From assembly GCA_022225965.2 (NCBI GenBank), contig JAKJXP020000024.1:372001-436000 (forward strand): a stretch of DNA of 64,000 bases. Direction: 5' to 3'. The position numbers were made by a program, and so were the translations under genes. This DNA is from Diatrype stigma (taxonomy: Eukaryota; Ascomycota; Sordariomycetes; Xylariales; Diatrypaceae). Positions 9,843 through 20,845 of this stretch are shown here, piece by piece. How positions within the stretch are numbered: the first letter of the stretch is position 1; each line of letters begins with the position of its first letter. Below the pieces are notes generated by a model. It worked only from the letters and a program-made list of their open reading frames with translations. It had not been told where the DNA came from and ran no database searches.

Positions 9843-12800
9843 ATGAGGCAGCTACTCTTTCGGAGTCCTCGTGAGAGGGCGAAGCTGTCCAAGACGCTCG
9901 CTGGCTCGATGCTCTGGCGGAACCTCCGAGTATACCAGATCTACGGCGCCAACACCGAAGTCGGCAAGACGGTCCTCACCACCATGCTCTGCAAGGCTAC
10001 CAGTAAACTTTACGAGACGGAGAAGACCCATTATCTCAAGCCGGTATCTACGGGACCGTTGGAGGATGCCGATGAACGGTGTTAGTCTTAGTCCTGTCTA
10101 TCAAACCCTCCATGTAATCGTTAGAGTAAGCGCTGACGTTGTAGAGCGGGAGCGAGACTATCACTTTTCAGAAGTCTTCATGGAAACTACTGAGTGGAAA
10201 TGAAATCAAATGGAGAACAATATCAGCAAGAGAGAAAGAAGAAGAAGGGGAAGAATGAAAGGCTAAGAGGACGAAAGTTAACAACGCTGTAGACACATTG
10301 CCAAGTATACCGACATCGTATCTCAGGAAACGTTGCTTCAATATGACGAGCCCATTAGCCCGCATGCTGCCGCCAAAGGGAAGGTGAGCGGTCCATCGTA
10401 TTCTGGTTTGTGAGTCTGAGATCAGCTAGCTAAACTACAGCCGTGAAGGTGATTCCAACCGACAGCCAGCTTTTACGACGGGTATATGAGTACGGGTCAC
10501 AGAAAGCGGCCGACGGTTCTGGCTGGCTCTTCATCGAGACGGCAGGCGGAGTGCATTCACCCTCCCCTACCGGAACTACGCAAGCAGACCTATATATGCC
10601 GTTGCGGTGTCCCGTGATTCTCATCGGAGACTCGAAGCTCGGCGGGATCTCGACCACAATCTCGGCTTTCGAGTCCCTGAAGCTTCGTGGTTATGACATA
10701 GCGGCGATCCTCATGTTCCGGGATGAAGAGTACAAGAATCATGAATATCTATCTGAATATTTCCATGATAGACACGCCGGGATCCCTGTAGTCGCAATGA
10801 CTAGGCCGCCGCCTGAAAGGTCAGAAGAATCTCTCTTAACGCCAGATTCCATAGCCATGTCTTGTTACTATGTCAATGCCAGCGAAAACAAAGATGTACG
10901 AAGTGTTCTTGGCTATCTGAAGCAGCAACACAGCGCTCGAATTGCTCGGCTCGAATCGATGGCGGCTGATGCGCACAAGAAGATTTGGTACCCGTTCACG
11001 CAGCAGAGCTTGCTGAAGCCGGAGAATATCACAACGATAGACGCCGCGCGCGGGGACTTCTTCCACACCTTAATCCCGCAGAAGCAGGAGAAAGGCACCG
11101 GAGCACCGGGAGACGCCCTCCTGCAGCCTTCATTCGACGGATCCGCATCCTGGTGGACGCAGGGTCTAGGCCATTCAAACCCATCGCTCACACTAGCCGC
11201 GGCGTACGCAGCCGGTCGCTACGGACACGTCATGTTCGCCGAGGCGATCCACGAGCCGGCATTGGCATTAGCGGAGGCCCTGCTCAAGGGCATGCAGAAC
11301 CCCCGGCTCAGCCGCGTCTTCTACTCGGACAACGGAAGCACCGGTGTCGAGGTTGCTGTGAAGATGGGGCTGCGCGCAGCCCGGGTCCGCTACGGCTGGG
11401 CCGCTGACGTCCCCGTTGGTGTCATCGGGCTGAAGGGTGGCTATCACGGCGATACGATGGGTGCCATGGACTGCGCGGAGCCCAGCGTCTTCAATGAAAA
11501 GGTCGAGTGGTACGAGGGCAAAGGCGTCTGGCTCGACTACCCGACAGTTATATGCGCCAGGGGTACGTGGGTCGTAAAGCTGCCTGAAGCGATGAGAAAC
11601 GAGGGCGTCAGCCAGCAGACCGAGTCTCTGCAGTTCAAGTCTCTTGCAAAGTTGTTCGACATCGAAAACCGCGAAGCACAGCACGTTGAGTTCTACGAAA
11701 ATCATATCGAGAAGGAACTGAAGCGCCACGTATCTCAGGGTCGCAAGTTTGGGGCTCTCCTGATGGAGCCTGTCGTGATCGGAGCTGGAGGCATGTTGTT
11801 GGTGTAAGTGCAAATGCATACCCGAAGGGACTGACCAATCCAGGAAGAAGCAGGTTGCTAGGAGTCAAGCGCTGATTACCGGTCAAAAGTGACCCATTGT
11901 TCCAGCGAGCCCTGGTGAACGTCGTAAGACGCTCGGAAGAGCTTTTCAGCGGAGGGGGGAGGCCGTTTCGAGAACCAGGTGAGAATGGTGATGATGTTGA
12001 TGGGAAAGCATGGAAAGGACTCCCCATCATCTTCGACGAGGTCTTCACCGGCCTGTACCGCCTGGGACGGTTCACCGCGTCGTCGTTCCTCCAGACCGAC
12101 GCCGACATCTCGGTCCACGCCAAGCTCCTGACGGGCGGCGTCGTGCCGCTGTGCGCCACCCTGGCGTCCGAGAGCGTCTTCCGCGCCTTCGCGAGCGACG
12201 ACAAGACGGACGCCCTGCTGCACGGCCACAGCTACACCGCCCACGCCGTCGGCTGCCAGGTCGCGCTGGAGAGCCTGCGGCAGCTGCGGGCGCTGGACAA
12301 GGGCGGGCACTGGGATTGGGCCAAAGCGGATGGTAAGAGGAAACCGAAGACGAGAGAAACGCCTGAGCCGCCTGAACAAGAAGAAGTTATGACACCGCAA
12401 CGGGAAGAAGCGAAGCCATCGCCGCTGCTGCGCGAAGAAAGCCCGACAACGGCCAACAAGGATGACAAGTTGTCGTCGCCGCCGCTGTCGCCGCCATGGT
12501 CGATCTGGTCGCCTACCTTCCTCGACTACGTCTCGGCCCAGCAAGGCGTCGCCGGCGTCTGGGCCCTCGGCAGCGTCCTCTCCATCCACATGGATGCCGG
12601 TGATGGTGGTGCCGGGTATAAGAGTACGGCGGCGGTGCGGATCCGCGATGCGCTACGGCAGCGGTCTGAACCCCAGGAGGAAGCGGCGGGGGCGAAGCAG
12701 CAGAAGGCGGAGGTGAACGTGCCGTGGAACGTGCACAGCCGTGTCCTAGGGAACGTGCTGTACATCATGGGCAGCCAGACATCGACACGGGGGGATATTG

Positions 12801-12847
12801 AGGGAATTCAAGAGCTGATCAAGAGAACTATAGAATCGGTTCGCTGA
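9843..12847 (+). CDS. bioDA: Fused dethiobiotin synthetase / DAPA aminotransferase
   Basis: Four exons: 9843-10078, 10293-10383, 10449-11803 and 11890-12847, giving 879 residues. The N-terminal BioD half has the P-loop GANTEVGKT and the segment LLQYDEPISPH (exon 2), and closes the ureido ring with ATP and CO2. The C-terminal BioA half is a class-III aminotransferase with WWTQGLGHSNPSL, SDNGSTGVEVAVKM, IIFDEVFTGLYRLGR and the PLP-lysine motif HAKLLTGG, and makes DAPA from KAPA. The order of the fusion matches the fungal bioDA/biA protein. The exon 2/3 junction is the least certain: the CAG at 10438-10440 gives a stop, whereas the AAG at 10446-10448 keeps frame. A charged, Pro-rich insertion of about 60 residues (bases roughly 12320-12500) interrupts the BioA half. 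The first 22 residues are basic and could be a mitochondrial presequence; a later ATG at 9909 is an alternative start. Confidence 0.93.
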
Positions 12848-13544
12848 AACGGGTATAGAATATCGGTTGCGGAGGTAATCAGTCCTAATTGCCTTGACCA
12901 AGTCTCCAAATGAACAGGAGGCAATAGAGTTGTTATGGAGCTATCTATGGTTAGGCCTTAGGGTTTCATTTGAGTTAAAAACTAACTTGCAATGTGGTGT
13001 AAGTATCGACGTTGAAAAGTCTGTCATTTCCCTTCATCCTTCTTCGTGCCCAGGTCTACCTCAGCCGCTGCCCCGCCGCCACCCTCACCCTCCCCTCGTC
13101 CGAGCCCCGGTTGATCTCCGCACCACCGCACCGGCACGATGGCCGAGCGCTTCCCGGCCACCTCCGCATCCGCCGTGCCGTGCCAGACCGGCTCGATAGA
13201 TCTCGCCCATGCACAAGTTGCGCTCGGCGCCCGCCTACCCAACCCCCCTGGGGAACCGAAGCTCTTCCCCCAGTAATGGAAAGCCGCATGCACTTGAACG
13301 CCCTTAAGCAGGGCTGCGGCTGTCACGCGCTCGCTGGCTCATCACAGGTGTGCTGCCGTAGACGGCGATTGTCGGGTCGGGTCCGGGTTGAGCACCGAGC
13401 TTTCTTGAGTTGGGTGGACGAGCGAAAGACTCAGCTCGCCGCTGAGCTTTTTGAAGAGTGTGATGTTGCGCTGCTTCGCGGAAGTCCGGGCCTCGAGGTC
13501 AGAAATCCTGTACCAGGTCCGCCGTGTCAGGAGGCAGCTCATAC
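12848..13544. other. Intergenic region
   Basis: About 700 bp between the convergent ends of bioDA and the Fta2-like gene. The part from 13040 to 13330 is GC-rich and open in several frames on both strands, but no frame resembles a family I know. It may be a degraded remnant. Confidence 0.4.
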
Positions 13545-14595
13545 TTACTTTTCCTCGCTTTCTTGGACCCGATTGGCTTTTGCGGCTTCTTCAAGATTCT
13601 TCTTCTTATGTAGCGACCTGGTTCCATATACAGGCTCTATTAGGATGGGTCTCTCGTCCCATTTAGGCGTGAGAACCTTGAACCTTTCCGCGGCTGATTC
13701 GTAGGTGAACTTTTCGGGACGGATATCCCAATAGGATCTATGACCCTTCCAATATCGTAATTTCTGGATATAGGTGGGACTTGAGAGGAGCCTATTCCAG
13801 ATCAACTGATCAGGATAACACTCGTTCCATGCGTCTACGAATCGATCCATTCGCATAGCATCACGCTTCGCCCCTCTAAGAGCTGGGAATTCTCTTGGGT
13901 CCTTATTTTTCAAGAAAAGGGGGTGGGGCGCTGTCCAGGCATGACTGAAATCAACGAATATCCCATGTATGTAGTTTTCGAAGTCCACATCATTGACCAT
14001 TATACCTAAGCGGTGGATTGTTTTCAAGTCCTCAAACATTTTCGGCACTGTCTTCGGAGTCACGTGCATGGCGACGTATTCTTCGTCTGGCAGATCGTGT
14101 GGTATATAGATAAGTTCTTTGACAATTGCCCGGACCGGCTCATTCTCATGGTATTTAGGATCGTAGAACCAACGCTTGAAGTCGTATTTGCTCCTCAGGA
14201 ATGCCAGGTGGGTGTCGTTTAAGGTGATATAGCCATAACAGCGAACGCCCAGTTGTTCCATACCAAATTCCTTCAACCTCCCGAATGCCCTGCATTCACA
14301 TCGAAAGGCTGAAAATAGCCCGATGAATGGGGTTCCTCGAATTCAGTAAGCTCTACGCCATACGTGTACTCAGTGGCGCGATTATAATTAAACTGGCGAC
14401 TTGTTATCAGTAAAGATTCAGGCGACCAACCGCTTCAGAGGCAGTACATCTACTCACTATTTTCAGATCATATTCTTTGCTGTTAATCCGCACTCTCCAA
14501 ACATATGACGTTGCTCCGTCGCCAATTTCCTCGACGAATTCAATGTCTGATTCTGCCCCGTCGGTGTCAAATGGGTACAACTTTGGACCAGGCAC
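13545..14595 (-). pseudogene. Fta2-like (kinase-fold) protein gene with a frameshift
   Basis: Exon 1 (14595-14458) encodes MPGPKLYPFDT and a P-loop-like VEEIGDGATSYVWRVRI, typical of fungal proteins annotated as kinetochore Sim4 subunit Fta2. A 65-nt phase-0 intron (14457-14393, GTGAGT...CAG) leads to exon 2 in one frame as far as SSGYFQPF. The family continuation, ECRAFGRLKE through VRCYGY and TIHRLGIMVNDVDFENYI to VDFSHAW, is in the next frame. One base seems to be missing near 14303-14306. Downstream the frame is intact to TAA at 13545-13547 (about 253 codons), so the break is recent, a sequencing error, or bypassed. Using a weak donor at about 14451 with the TTTTCAG at 14309 would restore frame but delete about 30 family-like residues. 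Genes of this family are numerous and variable in some fungi, and a kinetochore role is not implied. Confidence 0.72.
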
Positions 14596-15213
14596 ATCAG
14601 GGAGTCCATCATGGTGTAGAGCAGGGAGGGAGGCCCTGGTTCAAGTGGACAGATACACCGAGGCTTTGGATTATGAATTGTACTGATAACAGGAACAAAG
14701 AATCAAAGTTCTAAGCCGCTACTTAGCCGAACGCAACTTGAAGGGGTTACACAGAATACGATAAATATGAGGAAGTATCTTATGATATATCGTTTAGTTG
14801 TCTTTAGAGCTTATTATTGGCTCTTTCATAATTCCTTCGAGGTAAAGTTCACAACTACCTTGGAACAATTGCATTGTCGGGTTATATGTCTCTTCAAGTT
14901 CAATCTTTGTTCAGAAACAAAGCAAATGATGCTTTGGTCTGACCTACAGTTCAAGTTACAGGCATTACAAAGACCCGTGTACTGACGGGTCATTGAAACC
15001 TATGTTTTGGCACACTATCTAGTTCTAAGCAACAAAGCGATTTGAAGACTCGGCTTTGTACTTGAACGACCTATATTACTTTCCTTTTTGTGGACTTTCA
15101 CGGTTATAAAAGAGGACTTACTCTGGTGTATGACTCTACTTTGACCACGAATAGCCAACCGAACCCAGAAACGAATTAAAGAAGATCAGACCAGCAAAGA
15201 GTAATTGGTAAAC
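14596..15213. other. Divergent spacer between Fta2-like and J-domain genes
   Basis: About 620 bp of AT-rich sequence without a supported gene. It must hold the promoters of both flanking genes. Confidence 0.45.
15105..15111 (+). promoter_or_regulatory. TATA box of the J-domain gene
   Basis: A TATAAAA sits 109 bp upstream of the ATG at 15214, a plausible core promoter position. It is not proven. Confidence 0.45.
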
Positions 15214-16041
15214 ATGTCAGGTCAAAGATTTCCCAAAGAGGATCTCTATCAGATCCTCGAGGTAAACAGGAATGCTACCGTCGACGAGATAAAAGAATCA
15301 CATAGACGATTGGTGCTGCGGTATCACCCAGACAGGGCAGGGTCGTCAGAAAAGAACAACACTAGGTTCGCCAGCATCCGCGAGGCTTATGAAGTACTAT
15401 CAGATCCGGCTAGACGGAGTGACTACGACAGATCTCGACGTGAAAAGACGGCTCGCGACGAGCCGCGAAGGCATAAGTCCACCAGACATAGACGTCGCGA
15501 TGACTATAGCGAGGATGAGGAACCGTTTGAGCGCAACGCTTCGTCCTCAAGCCGTCGCCCCAGAAATCGATCTCCTAGTCCCCCTCCTCAACGTGCAGAC
15601 GACCCGCCGTGGCTGTCTGAGCGATACGAGCGGATGGAACGAAAATTGCAGCATCTGATTCACAGAATCACGAAGATACAATTGTCTACTCAGGTAGCTT
15701 CTGAGAGGTATTCCCGTTTACCCTCTTCAGTGTACGAGAGAGACATTTATAACCAGCTGCGAGACGTTTCCATTGTTACCCGTAATTTCGACGCTGCTGC
15801 CAATCAACTGGCTACCGATATAGCCAACCGACATAACCTACGGGCAGATTACCGTGCCGGGTTCATGGAGCGTTATTTAATTCTTAACGGAATACTTATA
15901 ACTTCTATGGAGACAATGCTTCATGACGTGATAGGTATCATCGAAGAGCTTCAGGGTCAGGCCCAGAAATGGCCAAATCCAACTCCTATGCTAAATATTG
16001 TCCTGGGTAGCTGGAAGGCTCTAAATAGCCAGATTTGTTAA
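15214..16041 (+). CDS. Small J-domain (DnaJ-like) protein
   Basis: Intronless, 275 residues. Residues of about 10-75 form a J-domain: DLYQILEVNRNATVDEIKESHRRLVLRYHPDRAG, split around the HPD motif, then FASIREAYEVLSDPARRSDYDRSRR. HPD is intact, so it should stimulate an Hsp70 ATPase. The middle is a disordered Arg/Ser/Asp-rich stretch with SPSPPP. The last 130 residues are predicted mostly helical (LSERYERMERKLQHLIHRI to ELQGQAQKW) and match no domain I know. I start at 15214, since the nearest upstream in-frame start-like codon is TTG. The base composition is AT-richer than the biotin genes, and no Hsp40 Zn-finger or C-terminal substrate domain is present, so it is not a canonical Ydj1/Sis1. 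The client or role is unknown. Confidence 0.85.
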   Translation: MSGQRFPKEDLYQILEVNRNATVDEIKESHRRLVLRYHPDRAGSSEKNNTRFASIREAYEVLSDPARRSDYDRSRREKTARDEPRRHKSTRHRRRDDYSEDEEPFERNASSSSRRPRNRSPSPPPQRADDPPWLSERYERMERKLQHLIHRITKIQLSTQVASERYSRLPSSVYERDIYNQLRDVSIVTRNFDAAANQLATDIANRHNLRADYRAGFMERYLILNGILITSMETMLHDVIGIIEELQGQAQKWPNPTPMLNIVLGSWKALNSQIC

Positions 16042-16622
16042 TACATTTACATATCAGGGTTCTCTAGAGGCAGAAACGCTCAATCGCCGACGGCAGTATA
16101 TTTCAGGATTATTCGCAAGTAGACGGTATAATAATAATTTAATGCGCAACCTTGTTTGACGATAAACATATAATCTGCACCCTGTGATTAACTTATTCTA
16201 AACTACATGGCCAGATGAATGATATGCTACCACGCATTCTTATGAACTCATGCAGATCCCATCCTAATATCGATATATAGATACCCTCATCAGCCATCTA
16301 ACGCAGACTATCAAGCAATGGAGCCAATTTTTGGCATAATTATGGAAGCGAACTGTAATGATTCACTAGAAGGAAAATTACTGAAGACGATATGGTACTC
16401 TCCTTCGTACAATCACGTGGTATGCCTTTCTAAATAGGGGCGCTTTATGGTAACCGCAACGACACATTGAATTGAACTGAAGTTAGGGTAAGTTTTCGAG
16501 GTTTCTCATAATGATGCACCTTTTTGCGGATAACCAGGCATAGAACTTGAACTTTCATGGTCTTTTATTATTATATCTCTTGAGGTATCGTGTAACAAAG
16601 GAGAGAGGCCGGTGGCTATTGC
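16042..16622. other. AT-rich spacer
   Basis: About 580 bp downstream of the J-domain gene. I see no supported gene and no RNA gene. Confidence 0.45.
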
Positions 16623-17090
16623 CTACCGTGTAACATGGAATACAAAGATGAATACTAACAGGGAAGGAACTAACACAGACAGTAGGCGCATTTCAACAAT
16701 GATGAGAGTCTCTAGGAAGCCAAGAAGCCCCCCTGTTTCTTCTTCCCTTTGCCAGAGCCCACGGTAACCTGCCCTCGAATCGTGACGTAGCCTGTTCGTG
16801 TGACAATAGTCACAATGTGAATAATCCGGGGTGCTTTGTCTGGTAGCGGAATAGTAATAGCTGCTGCAGCTGGAGATGTCGTGGGCGCGGAGCCGATCGA
16901 TGTCGATTACTACATGCTCAGGAGTGCTAGTAACTAGACGAGGTGGTGGCCCTCGGCTTGGGGGAATGATGAGACTCAGCTTGGGTCTAGGGTTTGCTGC
17001 CTTGATCGAGGCATATCCGGGCGTGTTATTGCATGGCATAAGGAGAGGGGTCGTTTGCGATGGTGACCTTCCGATGGTATGTGAAGCCAT
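16623..17090 (-). CDS. Hypothetical protein with C-terminal membrane segment
   Basis: An uninterrupted ATG-started frame of 155 residues. The first 100 are polar and Ser/Pro/Arg-rich, with a run of SCSSYYYS. The last 30 (ETLIIVEMRLLSVLVPSLLV...) form one hydrophobic helix close to the C-terminus, as in a tail-anchored protein. I recognise no family, there is no supporting intron, and the sequence could be a chance frame. It lies in the accessory stretch between the J-domain gene and the GH3 gene. Confidence 0.3.
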   Translation of the reverse strand: MASHTIGRSPSQTTPLLMPCNNTPGYASIKAANPRPKLSLIIPPSRGPPPRLVTSTPEHVVIDIDRLRAHDISSCSSYYYSATRQSTPDYSHCDYCHTNRLRHDSRAGYRGLWQREEETGGLLGFLETLIIVEMRLLSVLVPSLLVFIFVFHVTR

Positions 17091-17548
17091 CTCTAGTATT
17101 ACAGGAGTATCGCACTTAGGGAAAGGATACAGCAGTACTTATTCCTTACGTAGGCCACGGCTATTTGATGCCCTGATCAAGTAACCGAATAAAACAGGGG
17201 ACGGGGGACGATGTAAGTCATGCTCGATTGCGCCTCGAGTAGAGAACTGGGTGGACTTTTATAATGTGGTCTTGTGTCAAAGAAACACAATGCATTGTTT
17301 TAGATACAACGATCATTATGCTCCTTTCTATCATAGTATGAAAGAGAATTGTCTTAGAGTATAATGGCTTATAGTATGAGGACATTGAAAAAGATAAAGG
17401 ATTTCTTTTACATAGCCCTCGATGAAGCGGCCTCATACTGGACTCAATTGATTTGCATTGACGCAATTCCACGCCATGTCATGTGGTAGGGACATTCTGT
17501 TGAACTTTCAAAACATGTCTGGGCCTTTTCTTACGTCTTTAAATCATT

Positions 17549-20500
17549 CTAGATACAGTTCAAAGTAACATTGGTAGACTTGTCTGTGTCGCCCCCGTGA
17601 TTCAGCAGGGCGAAAGTGTAAGACCCCTTTTCCAATTCCCATTCGTTCTTCCTGTTAAGGATGGTTAGATAGCGATCTACGTCCAAGTCCATGGTAACGG
17701 TGGCTCCATGGCCAGCCTCGATGTCGACCCGTTGAAAAGCGACAAGCTGTCTCTCAGGCTGTACAATAGACGAGACGCGCGACAAGACATAGACCTGCAC
17801 GACATACGATCCAGCTGCATCGCCCACATTCTCAACAGTTACAGAGAAAGTTACCGTATCGCCGGAAGAGAACGTGCGGGGGTCCCTGGCAGTTGAAGAG
17901 GCTTCGAATGCAGAGACCTTGAAGTCCGTATACGACATACCATATCCGAACCAGTAGGCCGGCGAGGAATCGATGTCCAGGTAGTCCTTCTTGTGCGCGA
18001 GCGCCTTATAGTTGTAATAAACAGGGAGCTGGCCGACATGCCTAGGAACGGTGACGGGCATTCGACCGCCGGGGGTGACGGTTCCGAACAGGACATCCGC
18101 GATGGCCTGGCCCCCAGACTGCCCGGGAAAGAACGCGCTCAGCACTGCGGCACTCTGGTTGTAATAGTCGATCGCGAACGGCCGGCCACCCTGTAGCACG
18201 AGCACCACGGGTTTTGCGAGCTTGTATATCTCCCGGGCTAGTATATCCTGGCTCGGTGGTAGGCCGAGCGTGCCCCTATCGCCGCTCTCCCCGTCGCTAT
18301 TCCAGGCTGCCCCCACTGCGAGGACTACGACGTCGGCGGAGCTCGCCAGCTGCACAGCGTGGTTCACGGCGTCTCCGTTCCTACTGACGAGGTTCCAGAA
18401 CAGGATCAGCTGCGAGTTTAGGGACACAACATTGGCGACCTTCTTGTATAGGTTGAACGCTTGGTACTCGATCCGGATGTGATAGGTCGCCCCTTTCCTG
18501 AAGGTGAAGGATGCCGCCCCCTGTGGCGGTAGGGTACTATTCGCCTGGATGTAATTGTAGTCCATGATATTGCTCATGATGTTGCTGGAACTCTGCAACA
18601 TCCCATCCTGGCCCCCATGGGCGGTTATGAGCTCGCCATCGATGAAAAGTTTGACAGTTGTGTTCTGTCCCACCGCCACACCGATCCAGCCGTCCACATC
18701 GACATCGACTGGCGATTGCAATTCGCCTTCCCAGATAGCGCTGAAGTTGGTAGATGGCAGGCCATCAGGGGGGTACAGTCCCCAGTCAAGGGCAGGCGTC
18801 TCTAGCCTCTGTACTAATGGTTGCTTGAAATTAGTGTCGGCGAAGTATGTTGCAAGAAGTCCACCAGTGGCTGATTTATTAGCTGCAAGGAGGTAAGGAG
18901 GGATGACATATTGTGCATTGTACTCCCAGGTATTTGCTCCCCAGCCAGAGACTAACTCAAAATCATGCTCTCCACTATAGCTCAGAATCCCTTGCCGAAG
19001 TGTACAGGCAGCGCCGGCGGGATATTGGCCCCATTGGCCGCTGTAACCTCCATAGTTGAGCACGTCAGTAAAGGGGCCGATCAGGGCAATCCTGGAGATG
19101 TTCTGCTCCTGCGGCTTCAAAGGTAGAATTGAGTTCCTGTTCTCGAGGAGGACAATGCTTCTTTGACTCGCCTCCAGTGTGAGGGTGCGGTGCCCGCTCA
19201 CGATATCCAGGGGGTCAGTCTCCGATGGGATGAAGGGGTCCGCGAATAAGCCAAGATCCCACTTGACCCCTAAAATCCGGCGCACATGCCCTTGCAAGGT
19301 CGCCAACTCGACCGAGCCGTTAGCAATTAGATCCTTCGTTGCCTAGAGATCAGTGAGTAACAGTATCTCCGGTTTCTCTCGTAAGCTTGGGCTCTACTTA
19401 CATTTAGGTAAAGTGGCAATTCGTGGTCATAATATTGCAGCATTCCTCCTGCATTTAACCATTGCCTAATTGTATCAGCCGGCGAGTCGGCTACTCGGTG
19501 TACTGTCTGCAACTCAATCATCCCTAACCACCAAAACTGTCAATACGACGTTATAGGGGTAAGGGTACCGGGAATTCAATACCGGTATCATCGGCCATGA
19601 TAAACCCATCGAAACCCCAGTCATCAAGCGCTTGATATAGCAAAGGATGGACATGCGCTGGAACGTCGTCAAACTCATTGTATGCCCTGGATGCTCGTCA
19701 GTGTGTTTGTCCTTCCAGTCAAGCTTTGACTGGTCACATACATCATAACTCCCCTAACCCCACCAAGTTGAACGGCCGCTTTGAAAGGGGTCAGGAGATC
19801 TTGCATAACCTGCCGATTCCCGTTTCCCATGAAAGGAGCAGCGTTATGTCCTGACTGCGGAGCCCCGTGTGCTGCAAAATGCTAGGTACCTAAAGGTCAG
19901 GGGAATTGTTTACATGGAAACCGGTTTGAACCCGCACCTTCATCACTGGTGCTACTGCATCCGGTTCAGCCCATGAGCCATTCTTTGATAAGCCGGAGGC
20001 ATATGCAACTCCCATGTGAGACGTCAAGAGTTTATCTTCTCCCCAGGCCTCTATTGTCCCAAACAGGTCAGCAGAGAAGCACGAGTTGACGGTTCTAGCG
20101 GTGATCCCCCTACCTTGCATACGACCCCATCTAGCGTCTAGTCCAATGTCAAGGACTGGGGAGAGGCAAGCATGGATCCCGATTGATCTTGCTTCCGTTC
20201 CGATGGCGCGTCCGACTCGATATACGAGATCCGTGTCAAAGCTCGCCGATAGCCCCAGGCTTTGGGGGAACATGGACTGTTTGAAAGAACCCACTCCATG
20301 GAGGCATTCCGCCGCGTGCATGAAAGGAACTTTGAGCCGTGCTTTTCGCAAGTTTAACTCCTGGAGCGAGTTATAGTGGGAAATATTGAGCGGATACCTG
20401 CATGATTATTAGTCTTATGAGATTAAATGGAAACGAGGGAGAACATATTTGTTTACCAGTCCTGCATAACTCCTATTGGGGAGTCTGGGCTCATCCGCAT

Positions 20501-20845
20501 CGTATAATCTAGATGATACGTTAGCTTCTTTGGACAACGAGTGCTATAAGAGCGATACATACCATAGAGGTCATCATTACCCTCAGTCCCTACAATATCG
20601 CCGCCAAACATGAGGTGTACCTGTAAGACTGGTATAAAGTCAGAAAATCACAGCGTATATCAATATGCGTCCCATAAGGTCCACGAACCTAGGTCTTCTA
20701 CGGTCATGTTGGAAACTAGAGCATCTAGAAACGCCCCCTTATCAATGATGGCAGCATCGTCTCCTCGTCGGCCAGAACTCAGCCCAGCAATGGCGAGTTT
20801 CCCGCCCAAGAGAAGCAGTGCAATGAAAGACCTCATCGCGAGCAT
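17549..20845 (-). CDS. Secreted GH3 glycosidase with PA14 domain (beta-glucosidase-like)
   Basis: I assemble nine exons: 20845-20689, 20628-20563, 20508-20457, 20397-20114, 20050-19938, 19881-19742, 19686-19583, 19523-19402 and 19342-17549. All eight introns (54-63 nt) keep frame, giving 943 residues. Residues 1 to about 20 (MLAMRSFIALLLLGG) are a signal peptide. The GH3 barrel contains LQVHLMFGG, FMHAAECLHGVGSFKQ, RWGRMQEAWGED, HGAPQSGHNAAPFMG and the nucleophile region GFIMADDTG, with Asp of ADD near residue 303 as the likely nucleophile. The second GH3 domain begins around QRSIVLLENRNSILPL. It is interrupted by a PA14-like domain (about 505-650), followed by ADVVVLAVGAAWNSDGESGDR and a fibronectin-III-like tail. 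Many sequons are present. The order is that of fungal GH3-PA14 enzymes; exact sugar specificity cannot be read. Confidence 0.93.

Noticed and set aside
13342..13542. Possible additional 3' exon of the Fta2-like gene after a GTAAGT at its stop codon
   Set aside because: The known family ends near this stop, and the downstream frame shows no family resemblance.
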